Assembly: GCA_017302895.1 (NCBI GenBank)
Contig: JAFLBV010000001.1
Span: 806,001 to 870,000 of the forward strand
From: Ignavibacteria bacterium
GTDB taxonomy: Bacteria > Bacteroidota > Ignavibacteria > Ignavibacteriales > Ignavibacteriaceae
Length of the DNA stretch: 64,000 nucleotides
Direction of reading: 5' to 3'
In this document: piece after piece, positions 15,280 to 24,576 of the stretch
Layout of the letters: the number at the start of each line of letters is the position of its first letter
Numbering within the stretch: the first letter of the stretch is position 1
The notes under the pieces: generated by a model
What the model saw: only the letters and a program-made list of their open reading frames with translations
Databases searched by the model: none
What the model was told of the DNA's origin: nothing
Program-made: the position numbers and the translations under genes

Positions 15280-17952
15280 ATGAGAAGCAGAGAAGCTGTA
15301 GTCTTGTTTATTTTGTTTTCATTTCTGTCTTTCCCTCAAACTTATGACCCTAATGTCTGGATGACAGATGGATTTGTGAATGCCATAAGTCAATCAGGAA
15401 ATACAATCTATATTGGCGGGAATTTTAACTATGTTGGCAGATACACAGGACAGGGAACGATGTTAAGTGTTGCCACAGGTGAACCAAACACCTCAATGCC
15501 CCTGGTTAATGGCCCGGTGTATGCTGTTATTTCAGACGGTTCCGGTGGCTGGTATATCGGAGGATTGTTCACTAAAGTGGGGAGTCTAACAAGGAATAAC
15601 CTTGCACGCATCAAAGCCGACAGGTCGGTCGATCCTGATTTTAACCCCGGACCGAGCAGCACTGTTAACTGCCTGGAGTTAAATTCAGGTAAACTCTATG
15701 TTGGTGGTGTTTTTACTACTATCGGAGGTCAGTCAAGAGGCAGGATAGCTGCTTTGGATCCCGTTACCGGAGTTCCTACTTCCTGGAATCCGAATGTCGG
15801 AGGCTCTGTTCATCAGTTCGTCATCAGCGGGGAAAATGTTTACCTCGGAGGTCTTTATTCAACTATCGGTGGCATTTCAAGAACGGGCCTTGGTGCGGTT
15901 CATAAAACAACAGGCGAGGTTTTAGACTGGAACCCTGATGTCAATGGCACTGTCAATTCAATGGCTCTGAGCGGAAATACTCTGTATGTCGGAGGAACTT
16001 TTACACAGATTGGAGGGGTGGGAAGGAATAAACTTGGAGCAGTTGATGTGATCAGCGGTTCCCTGACCGGCTGGGATCCCAACCCCAATTCTAGTGTCGA
16101 AACTGTTGTTTCACACGGAAACTCGTTGTATGTAAGTGGATATTTCACCAGTATTAGTGGCTCATCGCGGAATAATCTGGCAACTTTTGATGCGACCACA
16201 GGTTTAATTACCGCATGGGCACCGGACCCTGAAGGAATAGTCGAGGATATAGCATTCTCAGGCGGAATTGCCTATCTATCCGGGCGGTTCAGGTCATTTG
16301 CGGGGGAACCCAGGTACAGACTTGCAGCAGTGGACGAGGTCACAGGCAATCTGACCTCCTGGTCACCTCACGCCTCTGGCGCTGTTATCTCACTTGCTAT
16401 CGATGGAGGCAATGTTTATGTGGGCGGGGATTTCAAATCGGTTGGAGGAAAACTCAGGAATTATGTTGCAGCTTTGAATGCATCCACAGGTGAGGCGACT
16501 GAGTGGAATCCTGATTGCGAATCAATCGTTAATACTCTCACCGTAAACAGTAATACAGTCTATGTCGGAGGCATTTTTACCACTATAGGGGGACAGGCAA
16601 GACAGTATCTGGCAGCGATTGACGGAATCACAGGCGTCCCCACGAGCTGGAATCCTCAACCCGGCTCTTTGGTTAATTCTTTAATTGCTGCTGACGGAAT
16701 TCTTTATGTCGGTGGTGCGTTTACCACTATATCCGGCCAATCAAGAGGCAAACTGGCAGCTTTTGACCTGACAGACGGAAGTTTGACAGGCTGGAACCCG
16801 AATGCGAGCGCCACAGTTTCTACACTTGCAAAATCAGGTACTCTCATTTATGCCGGTGGAGCTTTTACGACCGTCGGCGGGCAGACAAGAAACTCAATTG
16901 CAGCACTCAATGTTTCCGATGGACTGGCAAATTCCTTCGATCCGAATACCTCCGGAGGATTTGTTTACTCAATTGCTCTTGATGGCACAACGGTTTATGC
17001 AGGTGGAAGTTTCACGACCATTGGCGGTCAGTCAAGAAACAGAATTGCCGCACTTAACTCCTCAGACGGGTCAGCCACTTCGTGGAACCCGAATGCGGAT
17101 AATGAAGTAACTGCGATTGCGCTTAGCAGTACAAAAGTATATGTCGGAGGAAACTTTACAAACATTGGTGGTCAAACAAGAAACTATCTTGCGTCGATCA
17201 ACAAGTCTGATGGATTGGCAGCATCGTGGAATCCGAATCCCGACAGGTCTGTGGAAGCAATTTCTGTGGATTACGACTACTCAAGAATTTTGGTTGGAGG
17301 ACAATTTTTTGGAATCGCCGGAGAATCAATCGGCAGTTTTGTGTCACTTTCTGATCCGTCAGATCCCGCACTCCCTGTTGAACTCGTCTCTTTTTCGGCA
17401 CAACATATTAATAATGCCGTTCAACTCTCCTGGCACACTGCTACCGAAGTTGATAACTATGGATTCGAAGTGGAGAGAAAGACTCCTGCAACTGATTGGG
17501 AGAAAATTTCTTTTATCGAAGGGCACAACACCTCAAATTCACCTAAATATTACTCCCACTCCGACCCCGTTAAAGCAACCGGAAAAATCCACTACCGGCT
17601 AAAACAACTTGATAACGATGGAGATTTTTCGTACAGCAATGTTATCGAGATAGATACCAAAACCCCCGCAGTCTTCGGTTTGGCACAAAATTATCCAAAT
17701 CCCTTCAATCCTGTTACTGTAATAAATTTCTCTCTACCCTTTACAGAAAATATCAGTCTAAAATTGTATGATATGCAGGGAAAGGAGGTTGCTACTCTGC
17801 TCACCGGAGTGATGGATGCCGGATATCATACGGTAACTCTGAATGCAACAAAATATGGACTCGCTTCAGGAGTATATGCTTACAGACTGAGCTCAGTGGA
17901 TGCCACAGGAAAGGCTTTTCATGCCACACGAAAACTTGTTTTGATGAAATAG
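15280..17952 (+). CDS. T9SS-secreted beta-propeller-like protein with 14 repeats
   Basis: The 890-residue protein starts with a signal peptide (MRSREAVVLFILFSFLSFPQ). Residues ~35-695 consist of about 14 units of ~45 residues with the core YVGGxFTTIGGQxRxxLAALD and ending in TxWNPN. This resembles the delta-60/DUF5122 repeat of beta-propellers. Fourteen units would suit two seven-bladed propellers. Residues ~705-780 form a beta-sandwich-like linker (PVELVSFSAQHINNAVQLSW). The last ~85 residues, from FGLAQNYPNPFNP to RKLVLMK, are a T9SS type A sorting domain, so it is exported through the outer membrane and probably attached. Function is unknown; adhesion or binding is a guess. Confidence 0.9.
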   Translation: MRSREAVVLFILFSFLSFPQTYDPNVWMTDGFVNAISQSGNTIYIGGNFNYVGRYTGQGTMLSVATGEPNTSMPLVNGPVYAVISDGSGGWYIGGLFTKVGSLTRNNLARIKADRSVDPDFNPGPSSTVNCLELNSGKLYVGGVFTTIGGQSRGRIAALDPVTGVPTSWNPNVGGSVHQFVISGENVYLGGLYSTIGGISRTGLGAVHKTTGEVLDWNPDVNGTVNSMALSGNTLYVGGTFTQIGGVGRNKLGAVDVISGSLTGWDPNPNSSVETVVSHGNSLYVSGYFTSISGSSRNNLATFDATTGLITAWAPDPEGIVEDIAFSGGIAYLSGRFRSFAGEPRYRLAAVDEVTGNLTSWSPHASGAVISLAIDGGNVYVGGDFKSVGGKLRNYVAALNASTGEATEWNPDCESIVNTLTVNSNTVYVGGIFTTIGGQARQYLAAIDGITGVPTSWNPQPGSLVNSLIAADGILYVGGAFTTISGQSRGKLAAFDLTDGSLTGWNPNASATVSTLAKSGTLIYAGGAFTTVGGQTRNSIAALNVSDGLANSFDPNTSGGFVYSIALDGTTVYAGGSFTTIGGQSRNRIAALNSSDGSATSWNPNADNEVTAIALSSTKVYVGGNFTNIGGQTRNYLASINKSDGLAASWNPNPDRSVEAISVDYDYSRILVGGQFFGIAGESIGSFVSLSDPSDPALPVELVSFSAQHINNAVQLSWHTATEVDNYGFEVERKTPATDWEKISFIEGHNTSNSPKYYSHSDPVKATGKIHYRLKQLDNDGDFSYSNVIEIDTKTPAVFGLAQNYPNPFNPVTVINFSLPFTENISLKLYDMQGKEVATLLTGVMDAGYHTVTLNATKYGLASGVYAYRLSSVDATGKAFHATRKLVLMK

Positions 17953-18000
17953 TTGCCGGTCTGTCAATATTTTCTTTAGCAGGAATAAAAGTGTGAATAA

Positions 18001-18034
18001 CCGGGAGTGGAATATTTGATTATTCCGCTCCCGG
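18001..18034. terminator. Bidirectional terminator
   Basis: A 14-bp stem CCGGGAGTGGAATA/TATTCCGCTCCCGG with one wobble and a six-base loop between the converging propeller gene and phosphoesterase gene. Confidence 0.8.
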
Positions 18035-18043
18035 CGTTTCTGA

Positions 18044-19519
18044 TTAGAGCGTGAGTTTCTCTCTGAATTTCTCTCCCCATCTGTTTATGTACTCAACTTC
18101 AACTGTTTTTGTACCGGGCAATGGTTTAGCATAAAAAAGATGATCGGTGACACCAGGTTCCACCCATGTGTGTTTCTTTGGTTTTTTGTCACCTTCAAAG
18201 AGGAGTACGGTTTCGGGATCGGAGCCGCGTCTTTTCTCCATTTCACCCATGAGGGCCCCATCCTGATACCAGTTGACCTTGCAATATTTGTCCCATGACC
18301 AGACATTAGCCATTATCTCAAGCTGGCTCCCGGCAGTTGCTGCAATTTTGTGGAGAGACATCTGTTGACCAATGGGCCTTCCCGTCGATTTATACTTCCA
18401 TTTTATCTCAGTTCCATCCACTTCATAAATGCCATATCCTTTGGGGGTGCCGTCAAAACATGTTGGGGCAGTCCACCATGCACCACACACAGCACCACAA
18501 ACATGTATCTCTATTCCCTCCTCTTCGATATACTCGCTTTCGTGCATATGCCCCGTAAGTACATATGATTTGTAAGGTTTTAAAAGATTGTAAAGCATTT
18601 TTCTGTTTGTTATCACCACACTATTGCTTGGCTTTGCCTTGTTGTATCTGATGTGTTCCGTGTTGTAGGGAGGGATGTGACAGAAGACGACAACCGTTTG
18701 TCCTTTTGGAACGAGAGACAGATCCCGCTCCATCCAGTCAAGCTGCTTTTGGTCGAGATAACCGATGTAATCTCCAAACCAGAAGATATCATCGAGTACT
18801 ATGTAGTGAATTTCACCTTTATCGAAGGAATAATAGCGGGGTCCAAAAAACTCGTTGAAGGTTGCAACCGAAAGTTCATCCGTTCCCGCGCCATGATCGG
18901 TATCGTGGTTTCCGAGTACCTGAAAGAAGGGAATCCCTGTTTTTTTGATCGCTTTTTCATACTCGGGGAAAAGTTTCAGGTCGTTGAAGACAATATCGCC
19001 GCATGCAACACCGAAGAGGTTAGTTCTCCCTTTTGCCATTTCGATTAAATCAGGAATTGTCTCGGCATTAAAGAGTCCGATATCCTCCATGTCCAATGGC
19101 TGCGGATCTGCGAGAAGGAAAAATGAATGTTTAGTGTCGTTACCGGTACTTTTTAGATCAAAATTTATCACCTGTTCAGTCTTGTCAGTGATTTTCTCAT
19201 AAAACCTTGCAGTTCCGGTTGGATTTGTATTGATAGCATAACCCGCAGGATTCGAAATGAAGAGAAATTTTTCATCTTTCCCGGCAAGCAGTTCATAATC
19301 TCCCTCTGCCGAAGTGGTGACAACCGATACTCCGTCAGAAACAGCAACTCCTTTTATGGGCTTGGTCCCCGATGTAACCTTTCCCGATATTTTCCTGAGA
19401 CCTTTTTCTTGAGTTTTAGGTGGATTTATGAAATTTTGAAGCGGGGATGCGACGGATTCTGCCACAAAAAGGGCAGATATCCCGAGTGAATTTTTGATGA
19501 AGTTTCTTCTGTCAGTCAT
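18044..19519 (-). CDS. Secreted calcineurin-like metallophosphoesterase with flanking domains
   Basis: The 491-residue protein begins MTDRRNFIKNSLGIS, a twin-arginine (Tat) type signal. Residues ~45-135 form an Ig/carboxypeptidase-regulatory-like N-terminal domain. The central phosphoesterase has ADPQP (the D-x-H motif in altered form), GDIVFND, LGNHDTDHG, CHIPPYN and GHMHESEY, the metal ligands of the calcineurin fold. The C-terminal part (CGAWWTAPTCFDGTPKGYGIYEVDG) matches the C-terminal domain of this secreted subfamily. It probably cleaves a phosphoester outside the cytoplasm; the substrate is unknown. No operon partner is seen. Confidence 0.88.
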   Translation of the reverse strand: MTDRRNFIKNSLGISALFVAESVASPLQNFINPPKTQEKGLRKISGKVTSGTKPIKGVAVSDGVSVVTTSAEGDYELLAGKDEKFLFISNPAGYAINTNPTGTARFYEKITDKTEQVINFDLKSTGNDTKHSFFLLADPQPLDMEDIGLFNAETIPDLIEMAKGRTNLFGVACGDIVFNDLKLFPEYEKAIKKTGIPFFQVLGNHDTDHGAGTDELSVATFNEFFGPRYYSFDKGEIHYIVLDDIFWFGDYIGYLDQKQLDWMERDLSLVPKGQTVVVFCHIPPYNTEHIRYNKAKPSNSVVITNRKMLYNLLKPYKSYVLTGHMHESEYIEEEGIEIHVCGAVCGAWWTAPTCFDGTPKGYGIYEVDGTEIKWKYKSTGRPIGQQMSLHKIAATAGSQLEIMANVWSWDKYCKVNWYQDGALMGEMEKRRGSDPETVLLFEGDKKPKKHTWVEPGVTDHLFYAKPLPGTKTVEVEYINRWGEKFREKLTL

Positions 19520-19720
19520 TTTTTTCTCGTCGGAATTTTTAGAAAATCAAACCTGAATCTAATCACTTCCGGAAAAACGGCATTGTAAATTAATTATCAA
19601 ATATTCACAAAAGAGGGGTTAACTTCAAGAGAATATGAATCCCAAACCGTTCCTGACTTAAGATACCCTGCAATTCGTTAAATTTAAAAATTGCTTTTTT
19701 TTGAATTTGAGGATACTTAG

Positions 19721-21553
19721 ATGGAAGACAGAATAATTGAATGCGTACCAAACTTTTCTGAAGGACAAAATCCTGAGACCATAAAACAAATCACCGGTGT
19801 CATTGAGGCAGTGGAGGGTGTAAAACTTTTGAATGTCGATCCCGGTTTTGAAATGAACAGGACTGTGGTTACTTTTATCGGGAACCCGGAAGCTGTTGCC
19901 GAAGCAGCATTTCAGTCGATAAAAAAGGCGTCCGAACTGATTGATATGTCGAAACATAAGGGTTCTCATCCGAGGATGGGTGCCACCGATGTGTGTCCTT
20001 TCATCCCTGTCAGTGGAATCACTACAGAAGAAGCCATCGAGCTTTCTCACCGTGTTGCTGAGCGGGTCGGGAAAGAACTCGGAATCCCTGTTTACATGTA
20101 CGAACTTTCACAAAATGATCCCAAAAGGAAAAACCTTGCAATTATCCGTCAAGGTGAATACGAAGCCCTCGAAGAAAAAATGAAAAGACCGGAATGGAAA
20201 CCCGACCACGGACCGGTTGAATTTAATGCAAAAGCAGGTGCCACGGTAATGGGGGTAAGAGAATTCCTTATCGCTTACAATATCAATCTGAACACCCGGG
20301 AAGTGAAAGCAGCTACCGATATCGCATTCGAACTGAGAGAAAAAGGAAGATCCGCAAGAACAGGGGGAAGCGGAGTTTTTTATTATAAACGACCGGCAAT
20401 TTTGAAATATCGCGAAGGGAGCTACCCTTCGGGACTGGATGACTTCATTGGTAAGACAATTGATGAAACAGCCGCATATTGCAAAGAAAAATATGGATTT
20501 GACCTTTTTGAACTGCTTGAATTAAACGGTATTAATCCGCAAAAACCTGAAGGGGAATCGGTTAAGATCCCAGGTAAATTCAAAAACTGCAAAGCAATCG
20601 GCTGGATGGTACCCGAATACGACAGGGCTCAGATTTCAATTAACCTGACAGACTACAAAACCACACCGATGCATCTCGTTTATGAAGAGGCAAAAAAACT
20701 CGCAGAAACCCGTGGAATAACAGTAACGGGAAGTGAAATTGTTGGAATGGTTCCGTTTAGAGCGCTTTATGAGAGTGGAATTTCCTACCTGAAGAGACAG
20801 GAAAGACCTACGGGTATTCCCGTGATGGATGTCCTCAAAACTGCTGCACAATCTCTGGGATTGAATGATGTATCGCCGTTCAAAATTGAAGAGCGGGTAC
20901 TGGGCTTGCCAAAATATGATGAAAAAGCTCTCTCTTCCCTTTCGGTGGCAGGATTTGCCGATGAGGTATCCCGTGAATCTCCCGCACCCGGCGGAGGTTC
21001 GGTTGCTGCAATGGCTGGAGCCATCGGTGCCTCCCTTGCTTCAATGGTGGTGAATCTCACAGCTTATAAAAAAGGAGCTGGGGAAATCGATAAAATGCTC
21101 GATGATCTCTCAGTTAAGGCAATTGAAATAAAAGACAAACTGATAAAAAACATTGATGACGACTCCAATGCATTCAATGAATATATGGAAGCAATGAGGC
21201 TCCCTCAGAACACTCCTGAAGAGAAAAATATCCGCTTTGCTGCAATGCAGGCAGGACTGAAAAAAGCCGTGCAGGTTCCTTTGACTACTGCAAAACTGAG
21301 TTATGAAGCGATAAAAATCTGCGAAATAGTGAAACTGCATGGAAACCCCAACTCAATCACTGATGTCACTGTCGGTGCCCGTATGGCACTTACCGGTGTT
21401 CAAGGCGGAGTACTCAATGTGCTCATTAACCTCAAAGATATCAAAGATCAGGATTATGTGTCCGCAATGAAAACCGAGTGCAAAGCCCTCACAGCCGATG
21501 CAACCGCATTAGCAGACAAAATATTGAACGATGTGATTGAGCGGTTGTCTTGA
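19721..21553 (+). CDS. ftcD: Bifunctional glutamate formiminotransferase / formimino-THF cyclodeaminase
   Basis: The 610-residue protein fuses both enzymes. Residues 1-~300 are the formiminotransferase (IIECVPNFSEGQ, MNRTVVTFIG, GSHPRMGATDVCPF). The C-terminal ~200 residues are the helical cyclodeaminase (FADEVSRESPAPGGGSVAAMAGAIGASL). A linker of about 110 residues (around IPGKFKNCKAIGWMVPEYD) resembles the second formiminotransferase subdomain. The pair moves the formimino group of formiminoglutamate to tetrahydrofolate and releases ammonia, the last steps of one histidine breakdown route. No hut genes are in the window. The carbamoyltransferase follows after 25 bases, possibly in one transcript. 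Confidence 0.93.
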   Translation: MEDRIIECVPNFSEGQNPETIKQITGVIEAVEGVKLLNVDPGFEMNRTVVTFIGNPEAVAEAAFQSIKKASELIDMSKHKGSHPRMGATDVCPFIPVSGITTEEAIELSHRVAERVGKELGIPVYMYELSQNDPKRKNLAIIRQGEYEALEEKMKRPEWKPDHGPVEFNAKAGATVMGVREFLIAYNINLNTREVKAATDIAFELREKGRSARTGGSGVFYYKRPAILKYREGSYPSGLDDFIGKTIDETAAYCKEKYGFDLFELLELNGINPQKPEGESVKIPGKFKNCKAIGWMVPEYDRAQISINLTDYKTTPMHLVYEEAKKLAETRGITVTGSEIVGMVPFRALYESGISYLKRQERPTGIPVMDVLKTAAQSLGLNDVSPFKIEERVLGLPKYDEKALSSLSVAGFADEVSRESPAPGGGSVAAMAGAIGASLASMVVNLTAYKKGAGEIDKMLDDLSVKAIEIKDKLIKNIDDDSNAFNEYMEAMRLPQNTPEEKNIRFAAMQAGLKKAVQVPLTTAKLSYEAIKICEIVKLHGNPNSITDVTVGARMALTGVQGGVLNVLINLKDIKDQDYVSAMKTECKALTADATALADKILNDVIERLS

Positions 21554-21578
21554 GCAATCTGTGTAACCATTTAACTAA

Positions 21579-23411
21579 ATGACGACAAAAAACATGTACA
21601 TACTTGGAATATCAGCTTTTTACCATGACTCGGCGGCTGCTTTAATTAAAGACGGTGAGATAATTGCCGCTGCGCAGGAGGAGCGGTTTACGCGAAAGAA
21701 ACACGATCATAACTTCCCGTCCAATGCGGTGAAATATTGTTTGAAAGAGGCGGGGATTGATATATCGCAGATTGAGGCAATCGCTTTTTATGACAAACCG
21801 TTTCTGAAATTCAACCGGTTGCTCGAAACCTATTTGAGTTACCCCGGAAGAGGGCTGAAATCGTTCATGATGGCGATTCCATTATGGATAAAGCAAAAAC
21901 TTTGGATTCCCGACATAATTGAAAAAGAGACCGGATTCACAGGCAAAATTCTCTATCCTGAGCATCATGAATCACACGCAGCGAGTGCGTTTTTCCCTTC
22001 AAAGTTTGATGAGGCAGCTTTCCTGACTATTGACGGTGTGGGTGAGTATGCCACAGCTTCATACGGGGTTGGCAAGGGAAATTCTGTGAATATACTTGGC
22101 GAGATCAACTTCCCACACTCCCTCGGACTTCTCTATTCGGCATTCACATACCATACAGGATTCAAAGTGAATTCCGGTGAGTACAAGGTGATGGGTCTTG
22201 CTCCTTATGGCACACCCAAGTATGTCGAAAACATCTACAAATACCTGATTGACCTGAAGGAAGACGGTTCATTCAAAATGAACATGGACTATTTCGACTA
22301 CAATACGGGTCTGAAAATGACCAACGACAAGTTTTCTGAATTATTCGGCGGACCAGCCCGTGAGCCCGAAACAAATCTTACACAAAGAGAGATGGATCTT
22401 GCCCGTTCGGTTCAGGAAGTGACGGAAGAGATTGTTTTGAGGATGGCTCGTCATATCAGAAAAGAGACGGGGATGAAGAATCTCTGCCTTGCGGGGGGTG
22501 TTGCACTAAACTGTGTGGCGAATGGTATTCTTCTCCGTGAAAAGATATTCGATAATCTATGGATTCAACCCGCTGCTGGTGATGCAGGTGGTGCCCTCGG
22601 TGCAGCACTGATTGCCCATTACCACCACTTCGGAAATACAGCCCCTAAAAAAGGGGAGAGGGACCTTCAAAAGGGGTCATCACTCGGACCCGCTTACAAA
22701 AATGAGCAGATCGAAGAGTTTCTGAAAAAATATAATCTCCCTGCTGTAAGGTTAGGGACGGATGAGCTTCTTGATACAGCCACTGATTTGATGAAAGAAG
22801 GAAAAATACTCGGGTGGTTCCATGGAAGAATGGAATATGGTCCCCGTGCACTTGGCAACCGTTCCATTATTGGAGATGCACGAAATCCAGAGATGCAGAA
22901 GAAAATGAATCTGAAAATCAAATACAGGGAAAGTTTTCGACCGTTTGCACCATCAGTGATGTATGACAAGGTTCATGAATGGTTCGATCTCGACTGTGAA
23001 AGTCCTTACATGCTTCTGGTTGCTGATGTGGTGAGGGAAAAGCAAAGAAAAATGACCGAAGAAGAGTCGAAACTGTGGGGAATCGATCTTCTCAATATTT
23101 TACGGTCGGATATCCCCGCCGTCACTCATGTGGATTATTCCGCAAGAATTCAGACCGTTCATCCCGATGACAACAAAAGATATTATGACCTGATCAATTC
23201 GTTTTATGGAAAAACAGGCTGTCCGGTTATTGTAAACACAAGTTTCAATGTGCGCGGGGAACCGATTGTCGAATCTCCACTCGATGCATATAAATGTTTT
23301 ATGCGTACAGAAATAGATGTACTTGTACTCGAAAACTTTATTCTATATAAAGAAAATCAACCGGCTTTTCACGATGATATAAAATGGCAGGAAGTATATG
23401 AGCTTGATTAA
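21579..23411 (+). CDS. Carbamoyltransferase (NodU/CmcH/SxtI family)
   Basis: The 610-residue protein (an ATG at 21594 is an alternative start) shows GISAFYHDSAAALI and EERFTRKKHD at the N terminus, then HHESHAASAFF and the VNSGEYKVMGLAPYG motif of the Kae1-like domain. The C-terminal domain holds GRMEYGPRALGNRSIIGDAR and FRPFAPSV. Such enzymes transfer a carbamoyl group from carbamoyl phosphate via carbamoyl-AMP to a hydroxyl of a small molecule or sugar. The next two genes are SxtJ- and DUF5989 (SxtK)-like, the same order as the carbamoyltransferase trio of saxitoxin clusters. The acceptor is unknown. The stop overlaps sxtJ by 14 bases. Confidence 0.9.
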   Translation: MTTKNMYILGISAFYHDSAAALIKDGEIIAAAQEERFTRKKHDHNFPSNAVKYCLKEAGIDISQIEAIAFYDKPFLKFNRLLETYLSYPGRGLKSFMMAIPLWIKQKLWIPDIIEKETGFTGKILYPEHHESHAASAFFPSKFDEAAFLTIDGVGEYATASYGVGKGNSVNILGEINFPHSLGLLYSAFTYHTGFKVNSGEYKVMGLAPYGTPKYVENIYKYLIDLKEDGSFKMNMDYFDYNTGLKMTNDKFSELFGGPAREPETNLTQREMDLARSVQEVTEEIVLRMARHIRKETGMKNLCLAGGVALNCVANGILLREKIFDNLWIQPAAGDAGGALGAALIAHYHHFGNTAPKKGERDLQKGSSLGPAYKNEQIEEFLKKYNLPAVRLGTDELLDTATDLMKEGKILGWFHGRMEYGPRALGNRSIIGDARNPEMQKKMNLKIKYRESFRPFAPSVMYDKVHEWFDLDCESPYMLLVADVVREKQRKMTEEESKLWGIDLLNILRSDIPAVTHVDYSARIQTVHPDDNKRYYDLINSFYGKTGCPVIVNTSFNVRGEPIVESPLDAYKCFMRTEIDVLVLENFILYKENQPAFHDDIKWQEVYELD

Positions 23412-23826
23412 AGACATAAAAAAAGAAGTAAATGAACTGGACTTATCCCCTCGTGCCCTGAGAAAGGGGAGTGCCACACTTGGGATTACGCTGGTGCTGG
23501 CGGGTGTTCTGCTTCAGTCTTTTACCTCATACCAGACAACGGGTATCCTTGTAGCTGCTTTCGGAGCATTTCTCACACTGGTAGCTTTCACAGCTCCTTC
23601 GAAGACGGTGGATATCTACAAAGTTTGGATGACATTCGCATTCACCCTCGGGTGGTTTGTTTCAAAAATAATCTTCACAATAATTTTCTATCTTGTGGTC
23701 GCTCCCGTGGGAGTTGTTGCAAAACTTTTCGGGAAGGAATTCCTTGATCTTGATTTCAGGAAAAAGAAAGATTCCTACTGGATCAAAAAACAAAATCACA
23801 CAATCGATTACGAAAAAATGCATTAG
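23398..23826 (+). CDS. SxtJ-like membrane protein
   Basis: This 142-residue protein has a charged N terminus (KDIKKEVNELDLSPRALRKGS), three to four hydrophobic segments (about residues 28-45, 49-65, 77-105) and a basic C terminus (DLDFRKKKDSYWIKK). The length and the LGWFVSK motif match SxtJ, a small membrane protein of unknown role that follows carbamoyltransferases in many bacteria. The start lies inside the carbamoyltransferase gene (14-base overlap), which indicates coupled translation and a shared function. Confidence 0.75.
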   Translation: MSLIKDIKKEVNELDLSPRALRKGSATLGITLVLAGVLLQSFTSYQTTGILVAAFGAFLTLVAFTAPSKTVDIYKVWMTFAFTLGWFVSKIIFTIIFYLVVAPVGVVAKLFGKEFLDLDFRKKKDSYWIKKQNHTIDYEKMH

Positions 23827-23834
23827 GAATTTTA

Positions 23835-23993
23835 ATGAGCAAAATCAAAATAATCTCCCAGTACCTCTCCTTCCTGAAGGAAAACAAAAAGTGGTGGCTG
23901 ATGCCAATCGTCATTATTGTAATATTTATCGGTCTGCTCCTCGTTTTCGCCAAAGGCAGCCCGCTCGCTCCTTTCATCTACACGCTCTTCTAG
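23835..23993 (+). CDS. DUF5989 / SxtK-like small membrane protein
   Basis: A 52-residue protein: short basic N terminus (MSKIKIISQYLSFLKENKKW), one transmembrane helix (about residues 22-41) and the ending SPLAPFIYTLF, typical for DUF5989. It starts eight bases after the SxtJ-like gene and completes the carbamoyltransferase/SxtJ/SxtK set. The tail of this gene is directly followed by the repeat at 23993-24026. Confidence 0.8.
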   Translation: MSKIKIISQYLSFLKENKKWWLMPIVIIVIFIGLLLVFAKGSPLAPFIYTLF

Positions 23994-24026
23994 GAACTTC
24001 GGAGATTCGGAACCTCAGAACTTCAG
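23993..24026. repeat. Left inverted copy of an octamer-based repeat
   Basis: Low-complexity sequence built from eight-base units such as GAACTTCG and GAACCTCA. Its reverse complement matches 24534-24562 at 24 of 29 positions. It begins at the stop codon of the DUF5989 gene. Confidence 0.7.
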
Positions 24027-24121
24027 TTATTGGGGTATATTGAAAGAGAAGCACTCGTTTTATACAGAAGAATGGAAATATGGACTAGTTTTTTACTAAT
24101 TGATCACAGGAGAATGAAAAT

Positions 24122-24490
24122 ATGGTAGAGCATTTTAGTGAACTCAAAGTTTGGGTTGCTGCAAAATCAATTTATATTGAAATCCACAAATTATTTGATT
24201 CCTACAAAGACTATTTTTTTAGAAGTCAGATATTGAGGGCAACCTTATCCATTTCTAATAATATTGCAGAAGGCTTCGGAAGAAAATCAAAGAAAGAGTT
24301 CATACAGTTTTTAATGATCTCCAAAGGCTCTTGCAATGAGGTTGAATCCATGCTTTTAATCATGAAAGAAATTGGGGAATTTAAAAATTACAACCTCGAT
24401 AAATTGATATTAGATCTCAGAAATAACTACAAGAGCATCGGAGCACTCGTACATTCTCTTCAAGAACAACTCGATGCATCAACTAAATAA
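24122..24490 (+). CDS. Four-helix-bundle protein (S23 / 23S rRNA intervening-sequence type)
   Basis: The 122-residue all-helical protein has the family's conserved features: FSELKVWVAAK at the start, LRATLSISNNIAEGFGRKS in the centre and FLMISKGSCNEVES. Members are encoded in intervening sequences of 23S rRNA genes or stand alone; their function is unsettled. Here the gene lies between two inverted octamer-based repeats and exactly between the stop codons of two converging genes. That looks like an inserted cassette. An upstream GGAG (CACAGGAGAATG) precedes a short non-homologous ATG and the coding ATG at 24122. Confidence 0.88.
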   Translation: MVEHFSELKVWVAAKSIYIEIHKLFDSYKDYFFRSQILRATLSISNNIAEGFGRKSKKEFIQFLMISKGSCNEVESMLLIMKEIGEFKNYNLDKLILDLRNNYKSIGALVHSLQEQLDASTK

Positions 24491-24507
24491 CAGGAACAGT
24501 CCGTTAT

Positions 24508-24576
24508 CTCTGAATCTCAGAAGTACTGAGGTTCTGAGGTTCTGAAGTTCTGAATCTCTGAGTCTCTGAGTCTCTA
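24508..24576. repeat. Right copy of the octamer-based repeat
   Basis: Tandem units of eight bases (CTGAGGTT, CTGAAGTT, CTGAATCT, CTGAGTCT). It is an inverted counterpart of 23993-24026 and runs into the TAG stop codon of the DASS transporter gene at 24574-24576. Confidence 0.75.

Noticed and set aside
24508..24576. CRISPR array from the tandem CTGAGGTT units
   Set aside because: The units are contiguous eight-base repeats without spacers.
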